The notes below the pieces were generated by a model. It was not told the origin of the DNA. It saw only the letters and a list, made by a program, of their open reading frames with translations, and did not search any database. DNA of 39,508 bases from CAVTUU01 sp045804965. GTDB lineage: Bacteria; Chloroflexota; Chloroflexia; Thermomicrobiales; UBA6265. This document shows positions 23,021 through 30,428 of this stretch, one piece after another. Position 1 is the first letter of the stretch; every line of letters starts with the position of its first letter. The position numbers and the translations under genes were made by a program. The DNA is taken from contig JBJMMD010000043.1 in the NCBI GenBank assembly GCA_045804965.1, positions 1 to 39,508 of the forward strand, read 5' to 3'.

Positions 23021-24519
23021 CAGCAGCTCAGGCTTTCCTTCGGCTGGAACTCATGCTTGAGCACGCCACCCGTTAGCACTGAGACCGGGATGAGCCCGTC
23101 AGCGATCGCGACGCCGCCGTTGGCGCCGACCGTATACGAGAACTTGCAGTAGACGACCGGATCAAAGTAGCCGTCGGGGATGCTTTCGGTGATGTCGATC
23201 ATGCCGGTTGGCACGTTGGTCCAAGCGATTTGGCCGGGGCCAGCATCGCCGGTCGTGCCGGTCAGGTCAGGATTGACACCATCGGCGAGGGTGAACTTGA
23301 CGCCGTCCATCGGCGACGTGCAGTTCGTCGAGAAGTAGTTTCGGTCCGGGCTCGTCGGATCCGTGCCCTCGGGGCACTGAAACTTCCAGATTGTGACCGA
23401 GCCGTTGGGATTCTCAGGGACGTTGAACCAATCGCACCAGATAAAGCTGCCATTGTCGAGGTGAATGTTGATCGATGCGCTGCTGGGATCGACCGTCTGC
23501 GCTTCTTCGGAACCGTCGTTGATCTTGCAGAAGACGATCGGTTGGCCGTAGCCATCGGACAGTGTTTCGGTAACTGTCAGGTCGCCGGCCGTGATGTTCT
23601 CGAAGTCGACCGCGTGGTCCTGAACATCGCCCGTGTTCTGCGAGACCGGACCAGACGTGGTGTTCACCGTGAACGGCACGCCGTTCGGGGTGTCGTGGCA
23701 GTTGTACGAGAGCTCGTAGATGTCCGCGGAGTAGGCATCAAAGCCCACTGGGCACCCGATCTTGTTGATATAGAGCGAGCCCTGTCCGGGATCAGGCACA
23801 TCGAACCAGTCACAGAAGAGCACGTCGCCGGCATTGAGATGCACGGTGATGTCATAGCCAACCGCATCACCGACCGGGGTGGTTGTGAATGCGCCAGTGT
23901 CGTTGATGTTGCAAATAACTACGGGCTTGCCCGTGTAGCCACCGGGAACTTGCTCAATCAGGGTTTGATCGCCTTCGTGGATCGGGTCCCAAATCGCCAT
24001 GTGATCCTGCACGTCACCGGTGTGCGCGACGACATCATCAAGCGACGAGTTGTGCAGTTCGAAGAGGATGCCGTTCAGCGTGTCGTGGCAGTTGTAAGCG
24101 AGGCCGTAGTAGTCGGCGCTGTAGGCATCAAAGCCCTGCGGACAGCCGATCTTGTTGATGTAGATCGACACCAACCCCGGCTCAGTTGGCGGATCGCCCG
24201 GCAACTTCACAATTGGCATCAGGTCGACCTGGACTTGGCCTGGATCGACTTGGAGGTCGAGCTGCGGCGGTTCAGTCGCATCCGGTGTCACATCCGGATC
24301 TTGGCCTTGCGGATCAAGCTGCACGTTTTGGATCGGTTGCAGCAGATTGTTGCTCTTGTCGTCGTCATTTGCCGCACGAGCGCTACCAGCCGTGAGTGGC
24401 ATCAACGCCATCGCGATCATAAAAACCACCAGGGTCAAGGTTCCAACTTTGACGAGTGACTGCGTTGAATGGCAACGATTCCGACGAATAATTCCGGAAA
24501 AACTCGCGTTCCAGTTCAT
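22903..24519 (-). CDS. Secreted multi-repeat surface protein, N-terminal part
   Basis: The ATG at 24519 has AGGGAGA upstream. A long Sec signal peptide (hydrophobic core about 24-42) ends at SARA-AND, about residue 49. After a Pro/Asp-rich linker come three tandem domains of about 115-125 residues. Each starts SxYINKIGCPxGFDAYSAD or SVTIWKFQCPEG, holds a conserved Cys in NCxD/NCTS, and closes with CDWF or CWWY. This pattern is typical of prealbumin-like (SpaA-type) stalk domains in bacterial surface proteins, and the paired cysteines suggest disulfides outside the cell. Coding sequence changes frame near 23000, so the last 30 or so residues of this frame (TPRSPSTSTPAPRA...) are an artefact of the shift. 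The complete protein would have about 770 residues and five domains. A long leader with repeated GTGATCA dyads precedes it. Confidence 0.8.
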   Translation of the reverse strand: MNWNASFSGIIRRNRCHSTQSLVKVGTLTLVVFMIAMALMPLTAGSARAANDDDKSNNLLQPIQNVQLDPQGQDPDVTPDATEPPQLDLQVDPGQVQVDLMPIVKLPGDPPTEPGLVSIYINKIGCPQGFDAYSADYYGLAYNCHDTLNGILFELHNSSLDDVVAHTGDVQDHMAIWDPIHEGDQTLIEQVPGGYTGKPVVICNINDTGAFTTTPVGDAVGYDITVHLNAGDVLFCDWFDVPDPGQGSLYINKIGCPVGFDAYSADIYELSYNCHDTPNGVPFTVNTTSGPVSQNTGDVQDHAVDFENITAGDLTVTETLSDGYGQPIVFCKINDGSEEAQTVDPSSASINIHLDNGSFIWCDWFNVPENPNGSVTIWKFQCPEGTDPTSPDRNYFSTNCTSPMDGVKFTLADGVNPDLTGTTGDAGPGQIAWTNVPTGMIDITESIPDGYFDPVVYCKFSYTVGANGGVAIADGLIPVSVLTGGVLKHEFQPKESLSCWWYNIPTVPTPRSPSTSTPAPRATTSTRSARILKLIARI

Positions 24520-25113
24520 GAAATTTCTCCCTTTTTCGTCTAACCTATCGATGGCCTGAGTTCCAAATCCATCGCATCCATATCCTGCTGTTCCGGGCGG
24601 GGAACAACATTCGGAGGATCACGCGGTTGTGATTCAGGGAGATTCCGTGATCAGGTACGTGACTTTACGGAGGATGGGAAGGTGATCACGTAGTGCCGGG
24701 AAATCCCGACGCCGGATCGAAAAAGACCCCAAGGTCGCCTCGCGCTTACGAGAAAACCTCGCTGGGGTGAAGCAAGAGGACGTGCTTGACCGGTCCCCGA
24801 TCTCAGCGTCTGAGATGCCTTCTCCTGCGAGCCTTGGATTTCAATCGAGTGTTGGAGGCATGCAGTTAGGGGGTTCCTTCGACTGAACCGGCTTCGAGAA
24901 TGTTCACAATCTCAGTTGCCAAATAGACGCGGTTGCGCCGGTGACCTGTCATCTCCGTATTCTGTTATTAACGATGTCGCGGATTTCTTGAATAAGTAGC
25001 CTCTCCCGATGGCCAGATCCTGCGAGTCTCGGAATAGCATCCACATCTCCTCTCGCCGCGCTAAAATGCCCGCCGGATTGGAGAAAGGCGCACATCACAA
25101 CGGGGAGAAGATC
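24520..25113. promoter_or_regulatory. Divergent regulatory region with multiple dyads and hairpins
   Basis: About 590 bases between the surface-protein gene (minus) and the aldehyde dehydrogenase gene (plus). TGTTCC/GGAACA forms a dyad at 24589-24606. GTGATCA-type half-sites occur at 24618-24623 (GATCAC), 24647-24653 and 24682-24689. A hairpin with ends CACCCC and GGGGTC followed by TTTTT on the minus strand (about 24725-24770) resembles an attenuator in the surface-protein leader. ATCTCAG/CTGAGAT forms a 7-bp stem at 24800-24816. I considered known riboswitch classes; fragments recall ydaO (GGGGACC, CTCGTAAGCG), but the motifs do not all fall on one strand, so no class is assigned. Confidence 0.5.
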
Positions 25114-26586
25114 GTGGTTACGACGACTGAGGCGCCGGTTTTTCACAACTACATCGCCGGCGAGTGGAGGCCGGCCGCATCCGGCGAGACGTTTGAGGAC
25201 CGCAACCCGGCGAATATGGACGAACTTGTCGGAACCTTCGCCGCGTCGGGCAAAGAAGACGTCAACGCGGCGGTGACTGCCGCAGCCGAAGCCGCCGCGG
25301 GGTGGCGCAACACCTCGGCGATTGCGCGGGCAAACATCCTGCACAAGGCGGCGGGAATCTTGGAATCCCGTGTCAATGACGTCGGCCGTGAGCTCACCCG
25401 GGAAGAGGGAAAGACGCTCAAAGAGGGGATCGGCGAAACGTCTCGGGCCGTGCAGATCCTCCGCTACTTCGCGGGCGAAGCGCAGCAACCGAGCGGCGAA
25501 CACTACCCCTCCATGAACCCGCTCACCCTTCTCTACAGCGTTCGCGAGCCGCTTGGCGTGGTCGGACTGATCACGCCGTGGAACTTCCCGATCGCGATCC
25601 CCGCCTGGAAGATCGCGCCCGCGCTCGCCTTCGGCAATACCATCGTCTTCAAGCCGGCGAGCGACACGCCCCTGATGGCGGTGCGCTTAGTTGAGGCGCT
25701 CGCCGAGGCGAGATTGCCGACCGGCGTGCTCAATCTCGTGACGGGAAGCGCCAGTAAGGTGGGCGATCCGCTTGTGCGTGACGAACGGGTTGTGGGTATT
25801 TCCTTCACTGGTTCGAGCGAAGTCGGCAAAGAGCTACGGAAAATCGCCGCGGAACGCGGCACGAAACTCCAGCTTGAATTGGGCGGCAAGAATCCAGCTA
25901 TCATCCTCGCGGATGCTGACATCGATCATGCGCTGCAGCATGTCGTCTCGGGCGCGATGATGAGTACCGGTCAGAAGTGCACCGCCACGAGCCGCGCAAT
26001 TGTCGATCGCAAACTCGCGAGCCAATTCACCGAGAAGCTCACCGAGCGAATCAAGGCGTTGACGGTCGGCGATCCCCTCGACGCGGCGACTCAAATCGGT
26101 CCGGTGATTTCCGCCTCGGCTGCCGATCGACTGGCCGAAGATCTCGCCGCGGCTGGAGATGGGGGACAATTGCTCGCCGGTGGTGGGCGACTCTCTGACA
26201 ATGGCCGCGGTCGCGGACATTTCATCGCGCCGACGCTCTTCGGCGATGTCAACCCCAGCTCGAAACTCGGCCAGGATGAAATGTTTGGGCCGATTCTGGG
26301 CGTCATCCCCGTCGACGATATGGACGAAGCGATGGCGGTCGCGAATCAGGTGAAATACGGGCTGTCCGCCTCGCTTTTCACCCGAGATCTGGGCAAGGCG
26401 CTCGCCTTTGTGCGGGAGATCCAGGCGGGTGTCGTGCACGTCAACAGTGAGACCCCGGGCGCCGAGCCGCAGGTGCCGTTCGGCGGTATGAAAGGCTCGA
26501 GCTCATATTCGCGCGAGCAAGGCAAGGCGGCGCGCGAATTCTTCACCCAGACAAAGACGGTCTACATCGATCCACCGCCCGCGTAG
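25114..26586 (+). CDS. NAD(P)-dependent aldehyde dehydrogenase
   Basis: A 490-aa member of the aldehyde dehydrogenase superfamily that oxidises an aldehyde to the acid. Conserved residues are Asn157 (TPWNFP), Lys180 (FKPAS), Glu255 (LELGGKNP) and the catalytic Cys289 (GQKCTATSR). The C-terminal block (FGGMKGSSSYSREQG) resembles the alpha-ketoglutarate semialdehyde (2,5-dioxovalerate) dehydrogenase group, which ends pentose, uronate and glucarate breakdown routes. That would suit the arabinose theme at the left end, but the assignment is tentative. The frame is open from 25009, but the GTG at 25114 with GGGGAG upstream begins at the conserved N-terminus. The OsmC gene follows 41 bases later and is probably in the same transcript. 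Confidence 0.92.
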   Translation: MVTTTEAPVFHNYIAGEWRPAASGETFEDRNPANMDELVGTFAASGKEDVNAAVTAAAEAAAGWRNTSAIARANILHKAAGILESRVNDVGRELTREEGKTLKEGIGETSRAVQILRYFAGEAQQPSGEHYPSMNPLTLLYSVREPLGVVGLITPWNFPIAIPAWKIAPALAFGNTIVFKPASDTPLMAVRLVEALAEARLPTGVLNLVTGSASKVGDPLVRDERVVGISFTGSSEVGKELRKIAAERGTKLQLELGGKNPAIILADADIDHALQHVVSGAMMSTGQKCTATSRAIVDRKLASQFTEKLTERIKALTVGDPLDAATQIGPVISASAADRLAEDLAAAGDGGQLLAGGGRLSDNGRGRGHFIAPTLFGDVNPSSKLGQDEMFGPILGVIPVDDMDEAMAVANQVKYGLSASLFTRDLGKALAFVREIQAGVVHVNSETPGAEPQVPFGGMKGSSSYSREQGKAAREFFTQTKTVYIDPPPA

Positions 26587-26627
26587 AGCACGTTCAGCCG
26601 GAACAGTCTCGTCAAGGAGGGGTCATC

Positions 26628-27068
26628 ATGACAGAACGTCAGGCAACAGCGAATTGGGAAGGCGATCTGATGAGCGGCATGGGCGACGTTTCGACCGGAA
26701 CCGGCGTCCTGGCCAATCAGCCGCTGACGTGGGCATCACGGACCGAAGATCCGGAAGGCCGAACCAGTCCAGAGGAGCTGATCGCGGCGGCGCACGCAGG
26801 GTGCTACGCGATGGCGCTCTCAAACACCTTGGCCACCGACGGTCACCCGCCAAAGTCACTTTCGGTGACAGCCAAGGTCGGATTCGGACCGAAGCCGGGC
26901 GGCGGGATGAAGGTCACCTATTCGCGGCTCAGCGTTCGCGGCAAGGTGCCTGGGCTTGATCAGGCGGGCTTCGAAGAGGAAGCGAAGAAGGGCGAACAAG
27001 GCTGCCCAGTTTCGAACGCCCTCCGCAACAACGTTGAAATCTCGTTGGAGGCCTCGCTCGAACAATAA
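26628..27068 (+). CDS. OsmC family peroxiredoxin
   Basis: A 146-aa OsmC/Ohr-fold protein. Its two redox cysteines are Cys59 (HAGCYAMAL) and Cys126 (GCPVSNAL), with Glu50 and Arg38 in the expected region. The family reduces organic hydroperoxides in the cytoplasm through a cysteine pair. The form SPEELIAAAHAGCYAMALS is that of OsmC proper rather than Ohr. AAGGAGGGG precedes the ATG. The gene lies 41 bases after the aldehyde dehydrogenase gene, giving a small two-gene detoxification operon. Confidence 0.93.
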   Translation: MTERQATANWEGDLMSGMGDVSTGTGVLANQPLTWASRTEDPEGRTSPEELIAAAHAGCYAMALSNTLATDGHPPKSLSVTAKVGFGPKPGGGMKVTYSRLSVRGKVPGLDQAGFEEEAKKGEQGCPVSNALRNNVEISLEASLEQ

Positions 27069-27381
27069 CAGCCTCACCTGACATCGCCGCGAGCGCAGGC
27101 TGCCAGGCCCGCGCTCATAAAGACAAAGCCCGTCCAGGGCTGACAAGGCTCCTCGCCAGTGGGCGCTCGTCGGAGCGTTCTGGTGCGCTTGTATGCGGTC
27201 AGCCATCGAATGTTTGCCTCCGTCGCAGCAAGCGTCTGCTCTCGGTCCTTCCGTCCCGGGAGGTGATGACCGAGAGGTACCGCAAATCATCTTGACAGAG
27301 CGGCACGATGACGTAGTCTTGAGAGAGTCCCAAATTAGGACGTTCAAACCAATAGGCGGCTTCACGTGAAGGGAAAGCAAC
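27069..27381 (+). other. Intergenic region with repeats
   Basis: No gene is seen. AAGCCCGTCCAGGGCTGA (about 27126-27143) is a relative of the AAGCCC...GGGCTGAA repeats at 30328 and 30374. CTCGGTC / GACCGAG at 27241-27274 forms a 7-bp stem just upstream of the promoter at 27292. Confidence 0.5.
27292..27319 (+). promoter_or_regulatory. Candidate promoter of the secreted zinc peptidase gene
   Basis: TTGACA at 27292-27297 and TAGTCT at 27314-27319 are spaced by 16 bases and lie about 60 bases before the GTG start. The -35 box is perfect and the -10 box fair. Confidence 0.5.
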
Positions 27382-29142
27382 GTGCCCAGATGGCGTGTCT
27401 GGAAAATCAGTGTGCTGTTGTGCTTGATGATTGGTTTACTTGGGCCTGGACTGAGGGATGTGAGCGCCCAACAGAGCGACAACCAAACGGAAAGCAACGT
27501 CACCGGCAATAGTTATACAAGTCCGAACTATGGTTATGCTGTCAGTTGGGACACGAACTGGGAGGTTTCCGGCGAATCGTCAGAAAAGGGGTTCGATCAA
27601 TTGCAGCTCACCAACAACGTGAGCACCGTGTATTTCGAAGGCTACGACTACACCGATGATGAAGCCGCTTGTCTCGCCGATGCGGTCAAATCGCTGGGCG
27701 CGGAAGACGGCGTCAGTAAATTCAAACAGGCCCAATCGGACAGTGGCCCGCTGGAAGGCGCTGATACGTTCGGCACCTGGGCAGTTTACAACCTGACATA
27801 CACCGCCCAAGATGACTCGGCCAGCGACCTCACGGAATTCGTGATCTGCCGGGCAGTCGTTCCAGGCGATTCGATGCTGCAGATCACCCAGGTCGTCCCG
27901 GCAGATAAATATAACGACGAGCTGGAGAGGTTCGCGTCGCTGGTCAATTCAGTCACGCTCGCGGGCGGGCAGCAAAATGGGCCAGAAGAGACGGCGCAGC
28001 CAGAGGAAACCGCAAGTCCAGCCGCGCCAGGCGAATTGGAGAATTGGCTTTTGCTTGCCGCCAACAATATCGATGCCTTCTGGGTGCGTGAGTTTCCGGC
28101 ACTTTCCAGAGGGAAGGATTACGAGGCGCCCAAGGACTACGTCCCCTTCACGACGACGATGAGTACACCATGCGGTGACGCAGTCGCGGGATCAATGCAA
28201 GGCGGCGAAGGGTGGGGCCCATTCTATTGCCCGGTCGACGACAAAGTCTATCTCGACACGGTCTTTGCTCAGGATCAGTGGGATCAATACGGGCCGTTCC
28301 CCGTGGCCGAGGCGATCGCCCATGAAGTTGGCCACCATGTTCAATACCAACTAGGGATGGAGGTTTGCGAACAGTCCCCGTGCCTCGATCCGCGCCAAGT
28401 GACTTCGCAAGAGCTCGAAGTTATGGCCGACTGCTTTGCCGGCGCCTGGTCACAGGATGCGGAAGCCCGCGGGCGACTCGGCAATTTCGACATCGAGAAA
28501 AACATCGTCGAGTACTCGATCGTGCTCGGCGACCCAACCAGCGCCCCTGGTGATCCCGGCGCCCACGGCCGTGGCGCGCTGCGCATTTATTGGTTCCTGA
28601 ACGGCTATTACAACGGCGCGGCCGTCTGCCTGGGAGCGAGCCCGGCGACGGCGCCCAACAATGGCGCTGCCGACAACGGAGCAAGCGACAACGGCAACAG
28701 TGACGTGCAGAACACGCTGGAAATCACCCCCGAGGCCGAGGCGACCAAAACACCCGAAACAACGGCATCAACCCTCAAGATCGGCGACGAGGCGAAGGTT
28801 GGATCGGTGACCCTGTCCGCAATCGGCACTGACACGGCCGATTCAACAAAAACTGGTAGTCGGCAGCTGATCGTTTATATCACGGTAGTTAACAACGGCA
28901 AACGTGCTGCCGCGCTCGATTACTCCGCGTGGCAGGTCGTCGATTCGGGCGGCAACGCATATGCGTTCGATAAGACCGCGACCAACGACCTCGTTTCGAC
29001 CGCCGTCGACAAAGGTATCGACGAGAAGCTCGCGCCCAGCGACTCCTACGACCTCGCCATCGTTTACGATGTTCCCACCGACGCCTCCGGCTTCAGCTTA
29101 ATCAGCAGCGACGGCTCAGTGGTCATTCAACTCGATCAATAA
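27382..29142 (+). CDS. Secreted neutral zinc metallopeptidase with C-terminal DUF4352-like domain
   Basis: A 586-aa exported protein. The GTG start leads into a signal peptide (VWKISVLLCLMIGLL..., cut near SAQ-QS, about residue 30). Residues about 45-195 form an unrecognised beta-rich domain, followed by a Glu/Thr/Pro linker. Residues about 215-420 are a YpfJ-type neutral zinc metallopeptidase (PF04228): HEVGHH at 314-319 gives the zinc histidines and the catalytic Glu, and ELEVMADCFAGAW (Glu346 region) the third ligand. An Asn/Gly/Ala-rich linker leads to a C-terminal immunoglobulin-like DUF4352-type domain (LKIGDEAKVGSVTLSAIG to the end), common in lipoproteins and exported proteins. No lipobox Cys is seen at the signal site. 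The substrate is unknown. It is a single-gene unit with its own promoter and a strong terminator. Confidence 0.85.
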   Translation: MPRWRVWKISVLLCLMIGLLGPGLRDVSAQQSDNQTESNVTGNSYTSPNYGYAVSWDTNWEVSGESSEKGFDQLQLTNNVSTVYFEGYDYTDDEAACLADAVKSLGAEDGVSKFKQAQSDSGPLEGADTFGTWAVYNLTYTAQDDSASDLTEFVICRAVVPGDSMLQITQVVPADKYNDELERFASLVNSVTLAGGQQNGPEETAQPEETASPAAPGELENWLLLAANNIDAFWVREFPALSRGKDYEAPKDYVPFTTTMSTPCGDAVAGSMQGGEGWGPFYCPVDDKVYLDTVFAQDQWDQYGPFPVAEAIAHEVGHHVQYQLGMEVCEQSPCLDPRQVTSQELEVMADCFAGAWSQDAEARGRLGNFDIEKNIVEYSIVLGDPTSAPGDPGAHGRGALRIYWFLNGYYNGAAVCLGASPATAPNNGAADNGASDNGNSDVQNTLEITPEAEATKTPETTASTLKIGDEAKVGSVTLSAIGTDTADSTKTGSRQLIVYITVVNNGKRAAALDYSAWQVVDSGGNAYAFDKTATNDLVSTAVDKGIDEKLAPSDSYDLAIVYDVPTDASGFSLISSDGSVVIQLDQ

Positions 29143-29168
29143 ACAAACCAACTTCAAGTCATAGTGAA

Positions 29169-29196
29169 CTGGCCCGGAGCGACTCTTCCGGGCCAG
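29169..29196 (+). terminator. Intrinsic terminator after the zinc peptidase gene
   Basis: CTGGCCCGGA / TCCGGGCCAG form a perfect 10-bp stem around GCGACTCT, about 27 bases after the TAA stop. Only a short T-containing tail follows. Confidence 0.75.
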
Positions 29197-29219
29197 TCGC
29201 ATTTAGAGTCGGCCCCGAG

Positions 29220-29729
29220 TCACGCCGATTGCAAAAACAGCTCTGGGTGCTGGTCGGCAACTTCGAGGAGGCGAAGCGATGGTCCATCGGGTTGCCGTAG
29301 ATCTTGCTCCCACGCGCGGACCGTCGAAACGCTGACGTTCAACATTCTGGCAAAGCGTTCTTGCGAAACTCCGAGTCGACTTCTGATCGTTTGTACTTCC
29401 GCTGCTGAATAAACGTGAGGTTCCAGCAAGAAGTACGTTGGCTGTGGGACCGGCTGGCCTTTTTCTCGTAGGTAACTTATCCAAAGCGCGATCACCTCAG
29501 TGCCCATCCACAGTGCTTCTTCCTGAGTCTTTCAGAGAGTTTTAAGACCGGGGAACTCGGGCGCAAGCGCCATGTAGATGTCTTGTTCAGGAGACCATTG
29601 GATAAGGATGGAGAACTGACGGGCTTCAGCCAATTCCTCCTCGGTGAATGGCTCGGACCCCTCGTCTTCGTCATGATCTCCTTCGCCCGACAATTCGATG
29701 TTCGTTTCTAGCACGTTGCTCTTGGGCAT
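29220..29729 (-). pseudogene. hicB: HicB-type antitoxin with HTH domain, interrupted by in-frame TGA
   Basis: Two open stretches in the same frame are separated only by TGA at 29532-29534. The first 65 residues give an acidic N-terminus and the start of the HicB partial RNase H fold (FSILIQWSPEQDIYMALAPEFPGLKTL). After the TGA the fold continues (KTQEEALWMGTEVIALWISYLREKG) and ends in an XRE-type helix-turn-helix (RSRLGVSQERFARMLNVSVSTVRAWEQ). The TGA sits where HicB proteins normally have Gly (LPGxxTxGxTxEEAL), so a GGA-to-TGA change is the simplest cause. HicB neutralises HicA and represses the operon. Here only a truncated N-terminus would be made, unless the stop is read through or the HTH part is translated separately from the ATG at 29507. 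The gene begins 6 bases after hicA. Confidence 0.75.
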
Positions 29730-29735
29730 ACCGTT

Positions 29736-29963
29736 TCAACCTCCGCGCAGTCTGGATAACACATCAAGCGCTTGTATAGCGTCCCGGACGTCCTTTAACT
29801 GGTACCAATCCGCGTCATCGCCAGATCGACCGGAAAGGATGAAAGTGAGTTCAGGATGAATCGAGTGCCCGTAAATGCGATGGCTTCCTTTGCCTCGATC
29901 TTTTGGCAGTACAAATCCCGCACTCTTCCGCTGCTTTTCTAGCTCTCGAATCTTTGGCGGCAT
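29736..29963 (-). CDS. hicA: HicA toxin, mRNA interferase
   Basis: A 75-aa HicA-family toxin with the double-stranded RNA-binding-like fold: a start of the form MPPKIRELEKQRKSAGFVL and catalytic His28 in GKGSHRIYGH. It would cleave mRNA when free. The usual HicA phrase near the end (GDDAKPYQxKQVRxAI) is present as GDDADWYQLKDVRDAI, so the toxin looks intact. It is the first gene of a hicA-hicB pair, with hicB 6 bases downstream. Because the antitoxin frame is interrupted, the toxin must be silent, weak, or still held by the truncated HicB or a homologue elsewhere. Confidence 0.85.
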   Translation of the reverse strand: MPPKIRELEKQRKSAGFVLPKDRGKGSHRIYGHSIHPELTFILSGRSGDDADWYQLKDVRDAIQALDVLSRLRGG

Positions 29964-30428
29964 GTGGCTCTAACCCGCAACGTGAAAGGTACTACTCAGT
30001 AGTACCCTTCAAAAGCCCCAAATGACCCGTTCAAAGGTCTTAAGCATTTCTCATCTTCTTTTCCGCAATCCGTCAAACATTTCGATACCTCAACAGTGTC
30101 CAAGACGATCGGAATTTGCACGCTAACCGCTGCGCATCCAGGCGTTTCAGCGTGAACTGACTCGAGTGCATCTCGGATGGCGCGTGCCGATTTTACTCTC
30201 TTACCCAATGAATTTGGCGTTTCGGATGGAGGCTTTTGCATGCCTGGATCGGTGTTTCCGATCGCCACGCCACAAGCGACATCGGTGTCCTAGGTACCCG
30301 GCGATAGGACCCAGGCTCATCCAGGCGAAGCCCTTCCGGGGCTGAACGGGCGTTCCTACCTCGAGCTTTCGTCTTCAGCCCCAGAGCGGCTTTGTACACT
30401 TTGAGTCGAGTTTTGGACCCTGCGCTTG
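29964..30428. other. Gene-free stretch with inverted repeat pair
   Basis: About 465 bases. A 90-aa frame (30268-29996, minus) has no recognisable feature and is not accepted as a gene. AAGCCCTTCCGGGGCTGAA at 30328-30346 faces TTCAGCCCCAGAGCGGCTTT at 30374-30393, an imperfect inverted pair of a dispersed repeat also found at 27126. The left end should hold the hicA promoter. Confidence 0.55.
30328..30393. repeat. Inverted pair of AAGCCC...GGGCTGAA repeats
   Basis: The two arms (30328-30346 and 30374-30393) are near reverse complements, and each also contains a small palindrome (AGCCC / GGGCT). With the 27126 copy they define another short intergenic repeat family. Confidence 0.55.

Noticed and set aside
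23230..24459. 409-aa open frame antisense to the surface protein
   Set aside because: No domain is recognisable; the opposite strand has a signal peptide and clear tandem repeats.
24725..24830. Possible ydaO (c-di-AMP) riboswitch
   Set aside because: GGGGACC and CTCGTAAGCG read on the minus strand, but the GGGGTGAA piece reads only on the plus strand and the AACCCG...CAGCTAACC core is missing.
29996..30268. 90-aa frame upstream of hicA
   Set aside because: No ribosome site, no recognisable motif, and the sequence looks intergenic with repeats at its left side.
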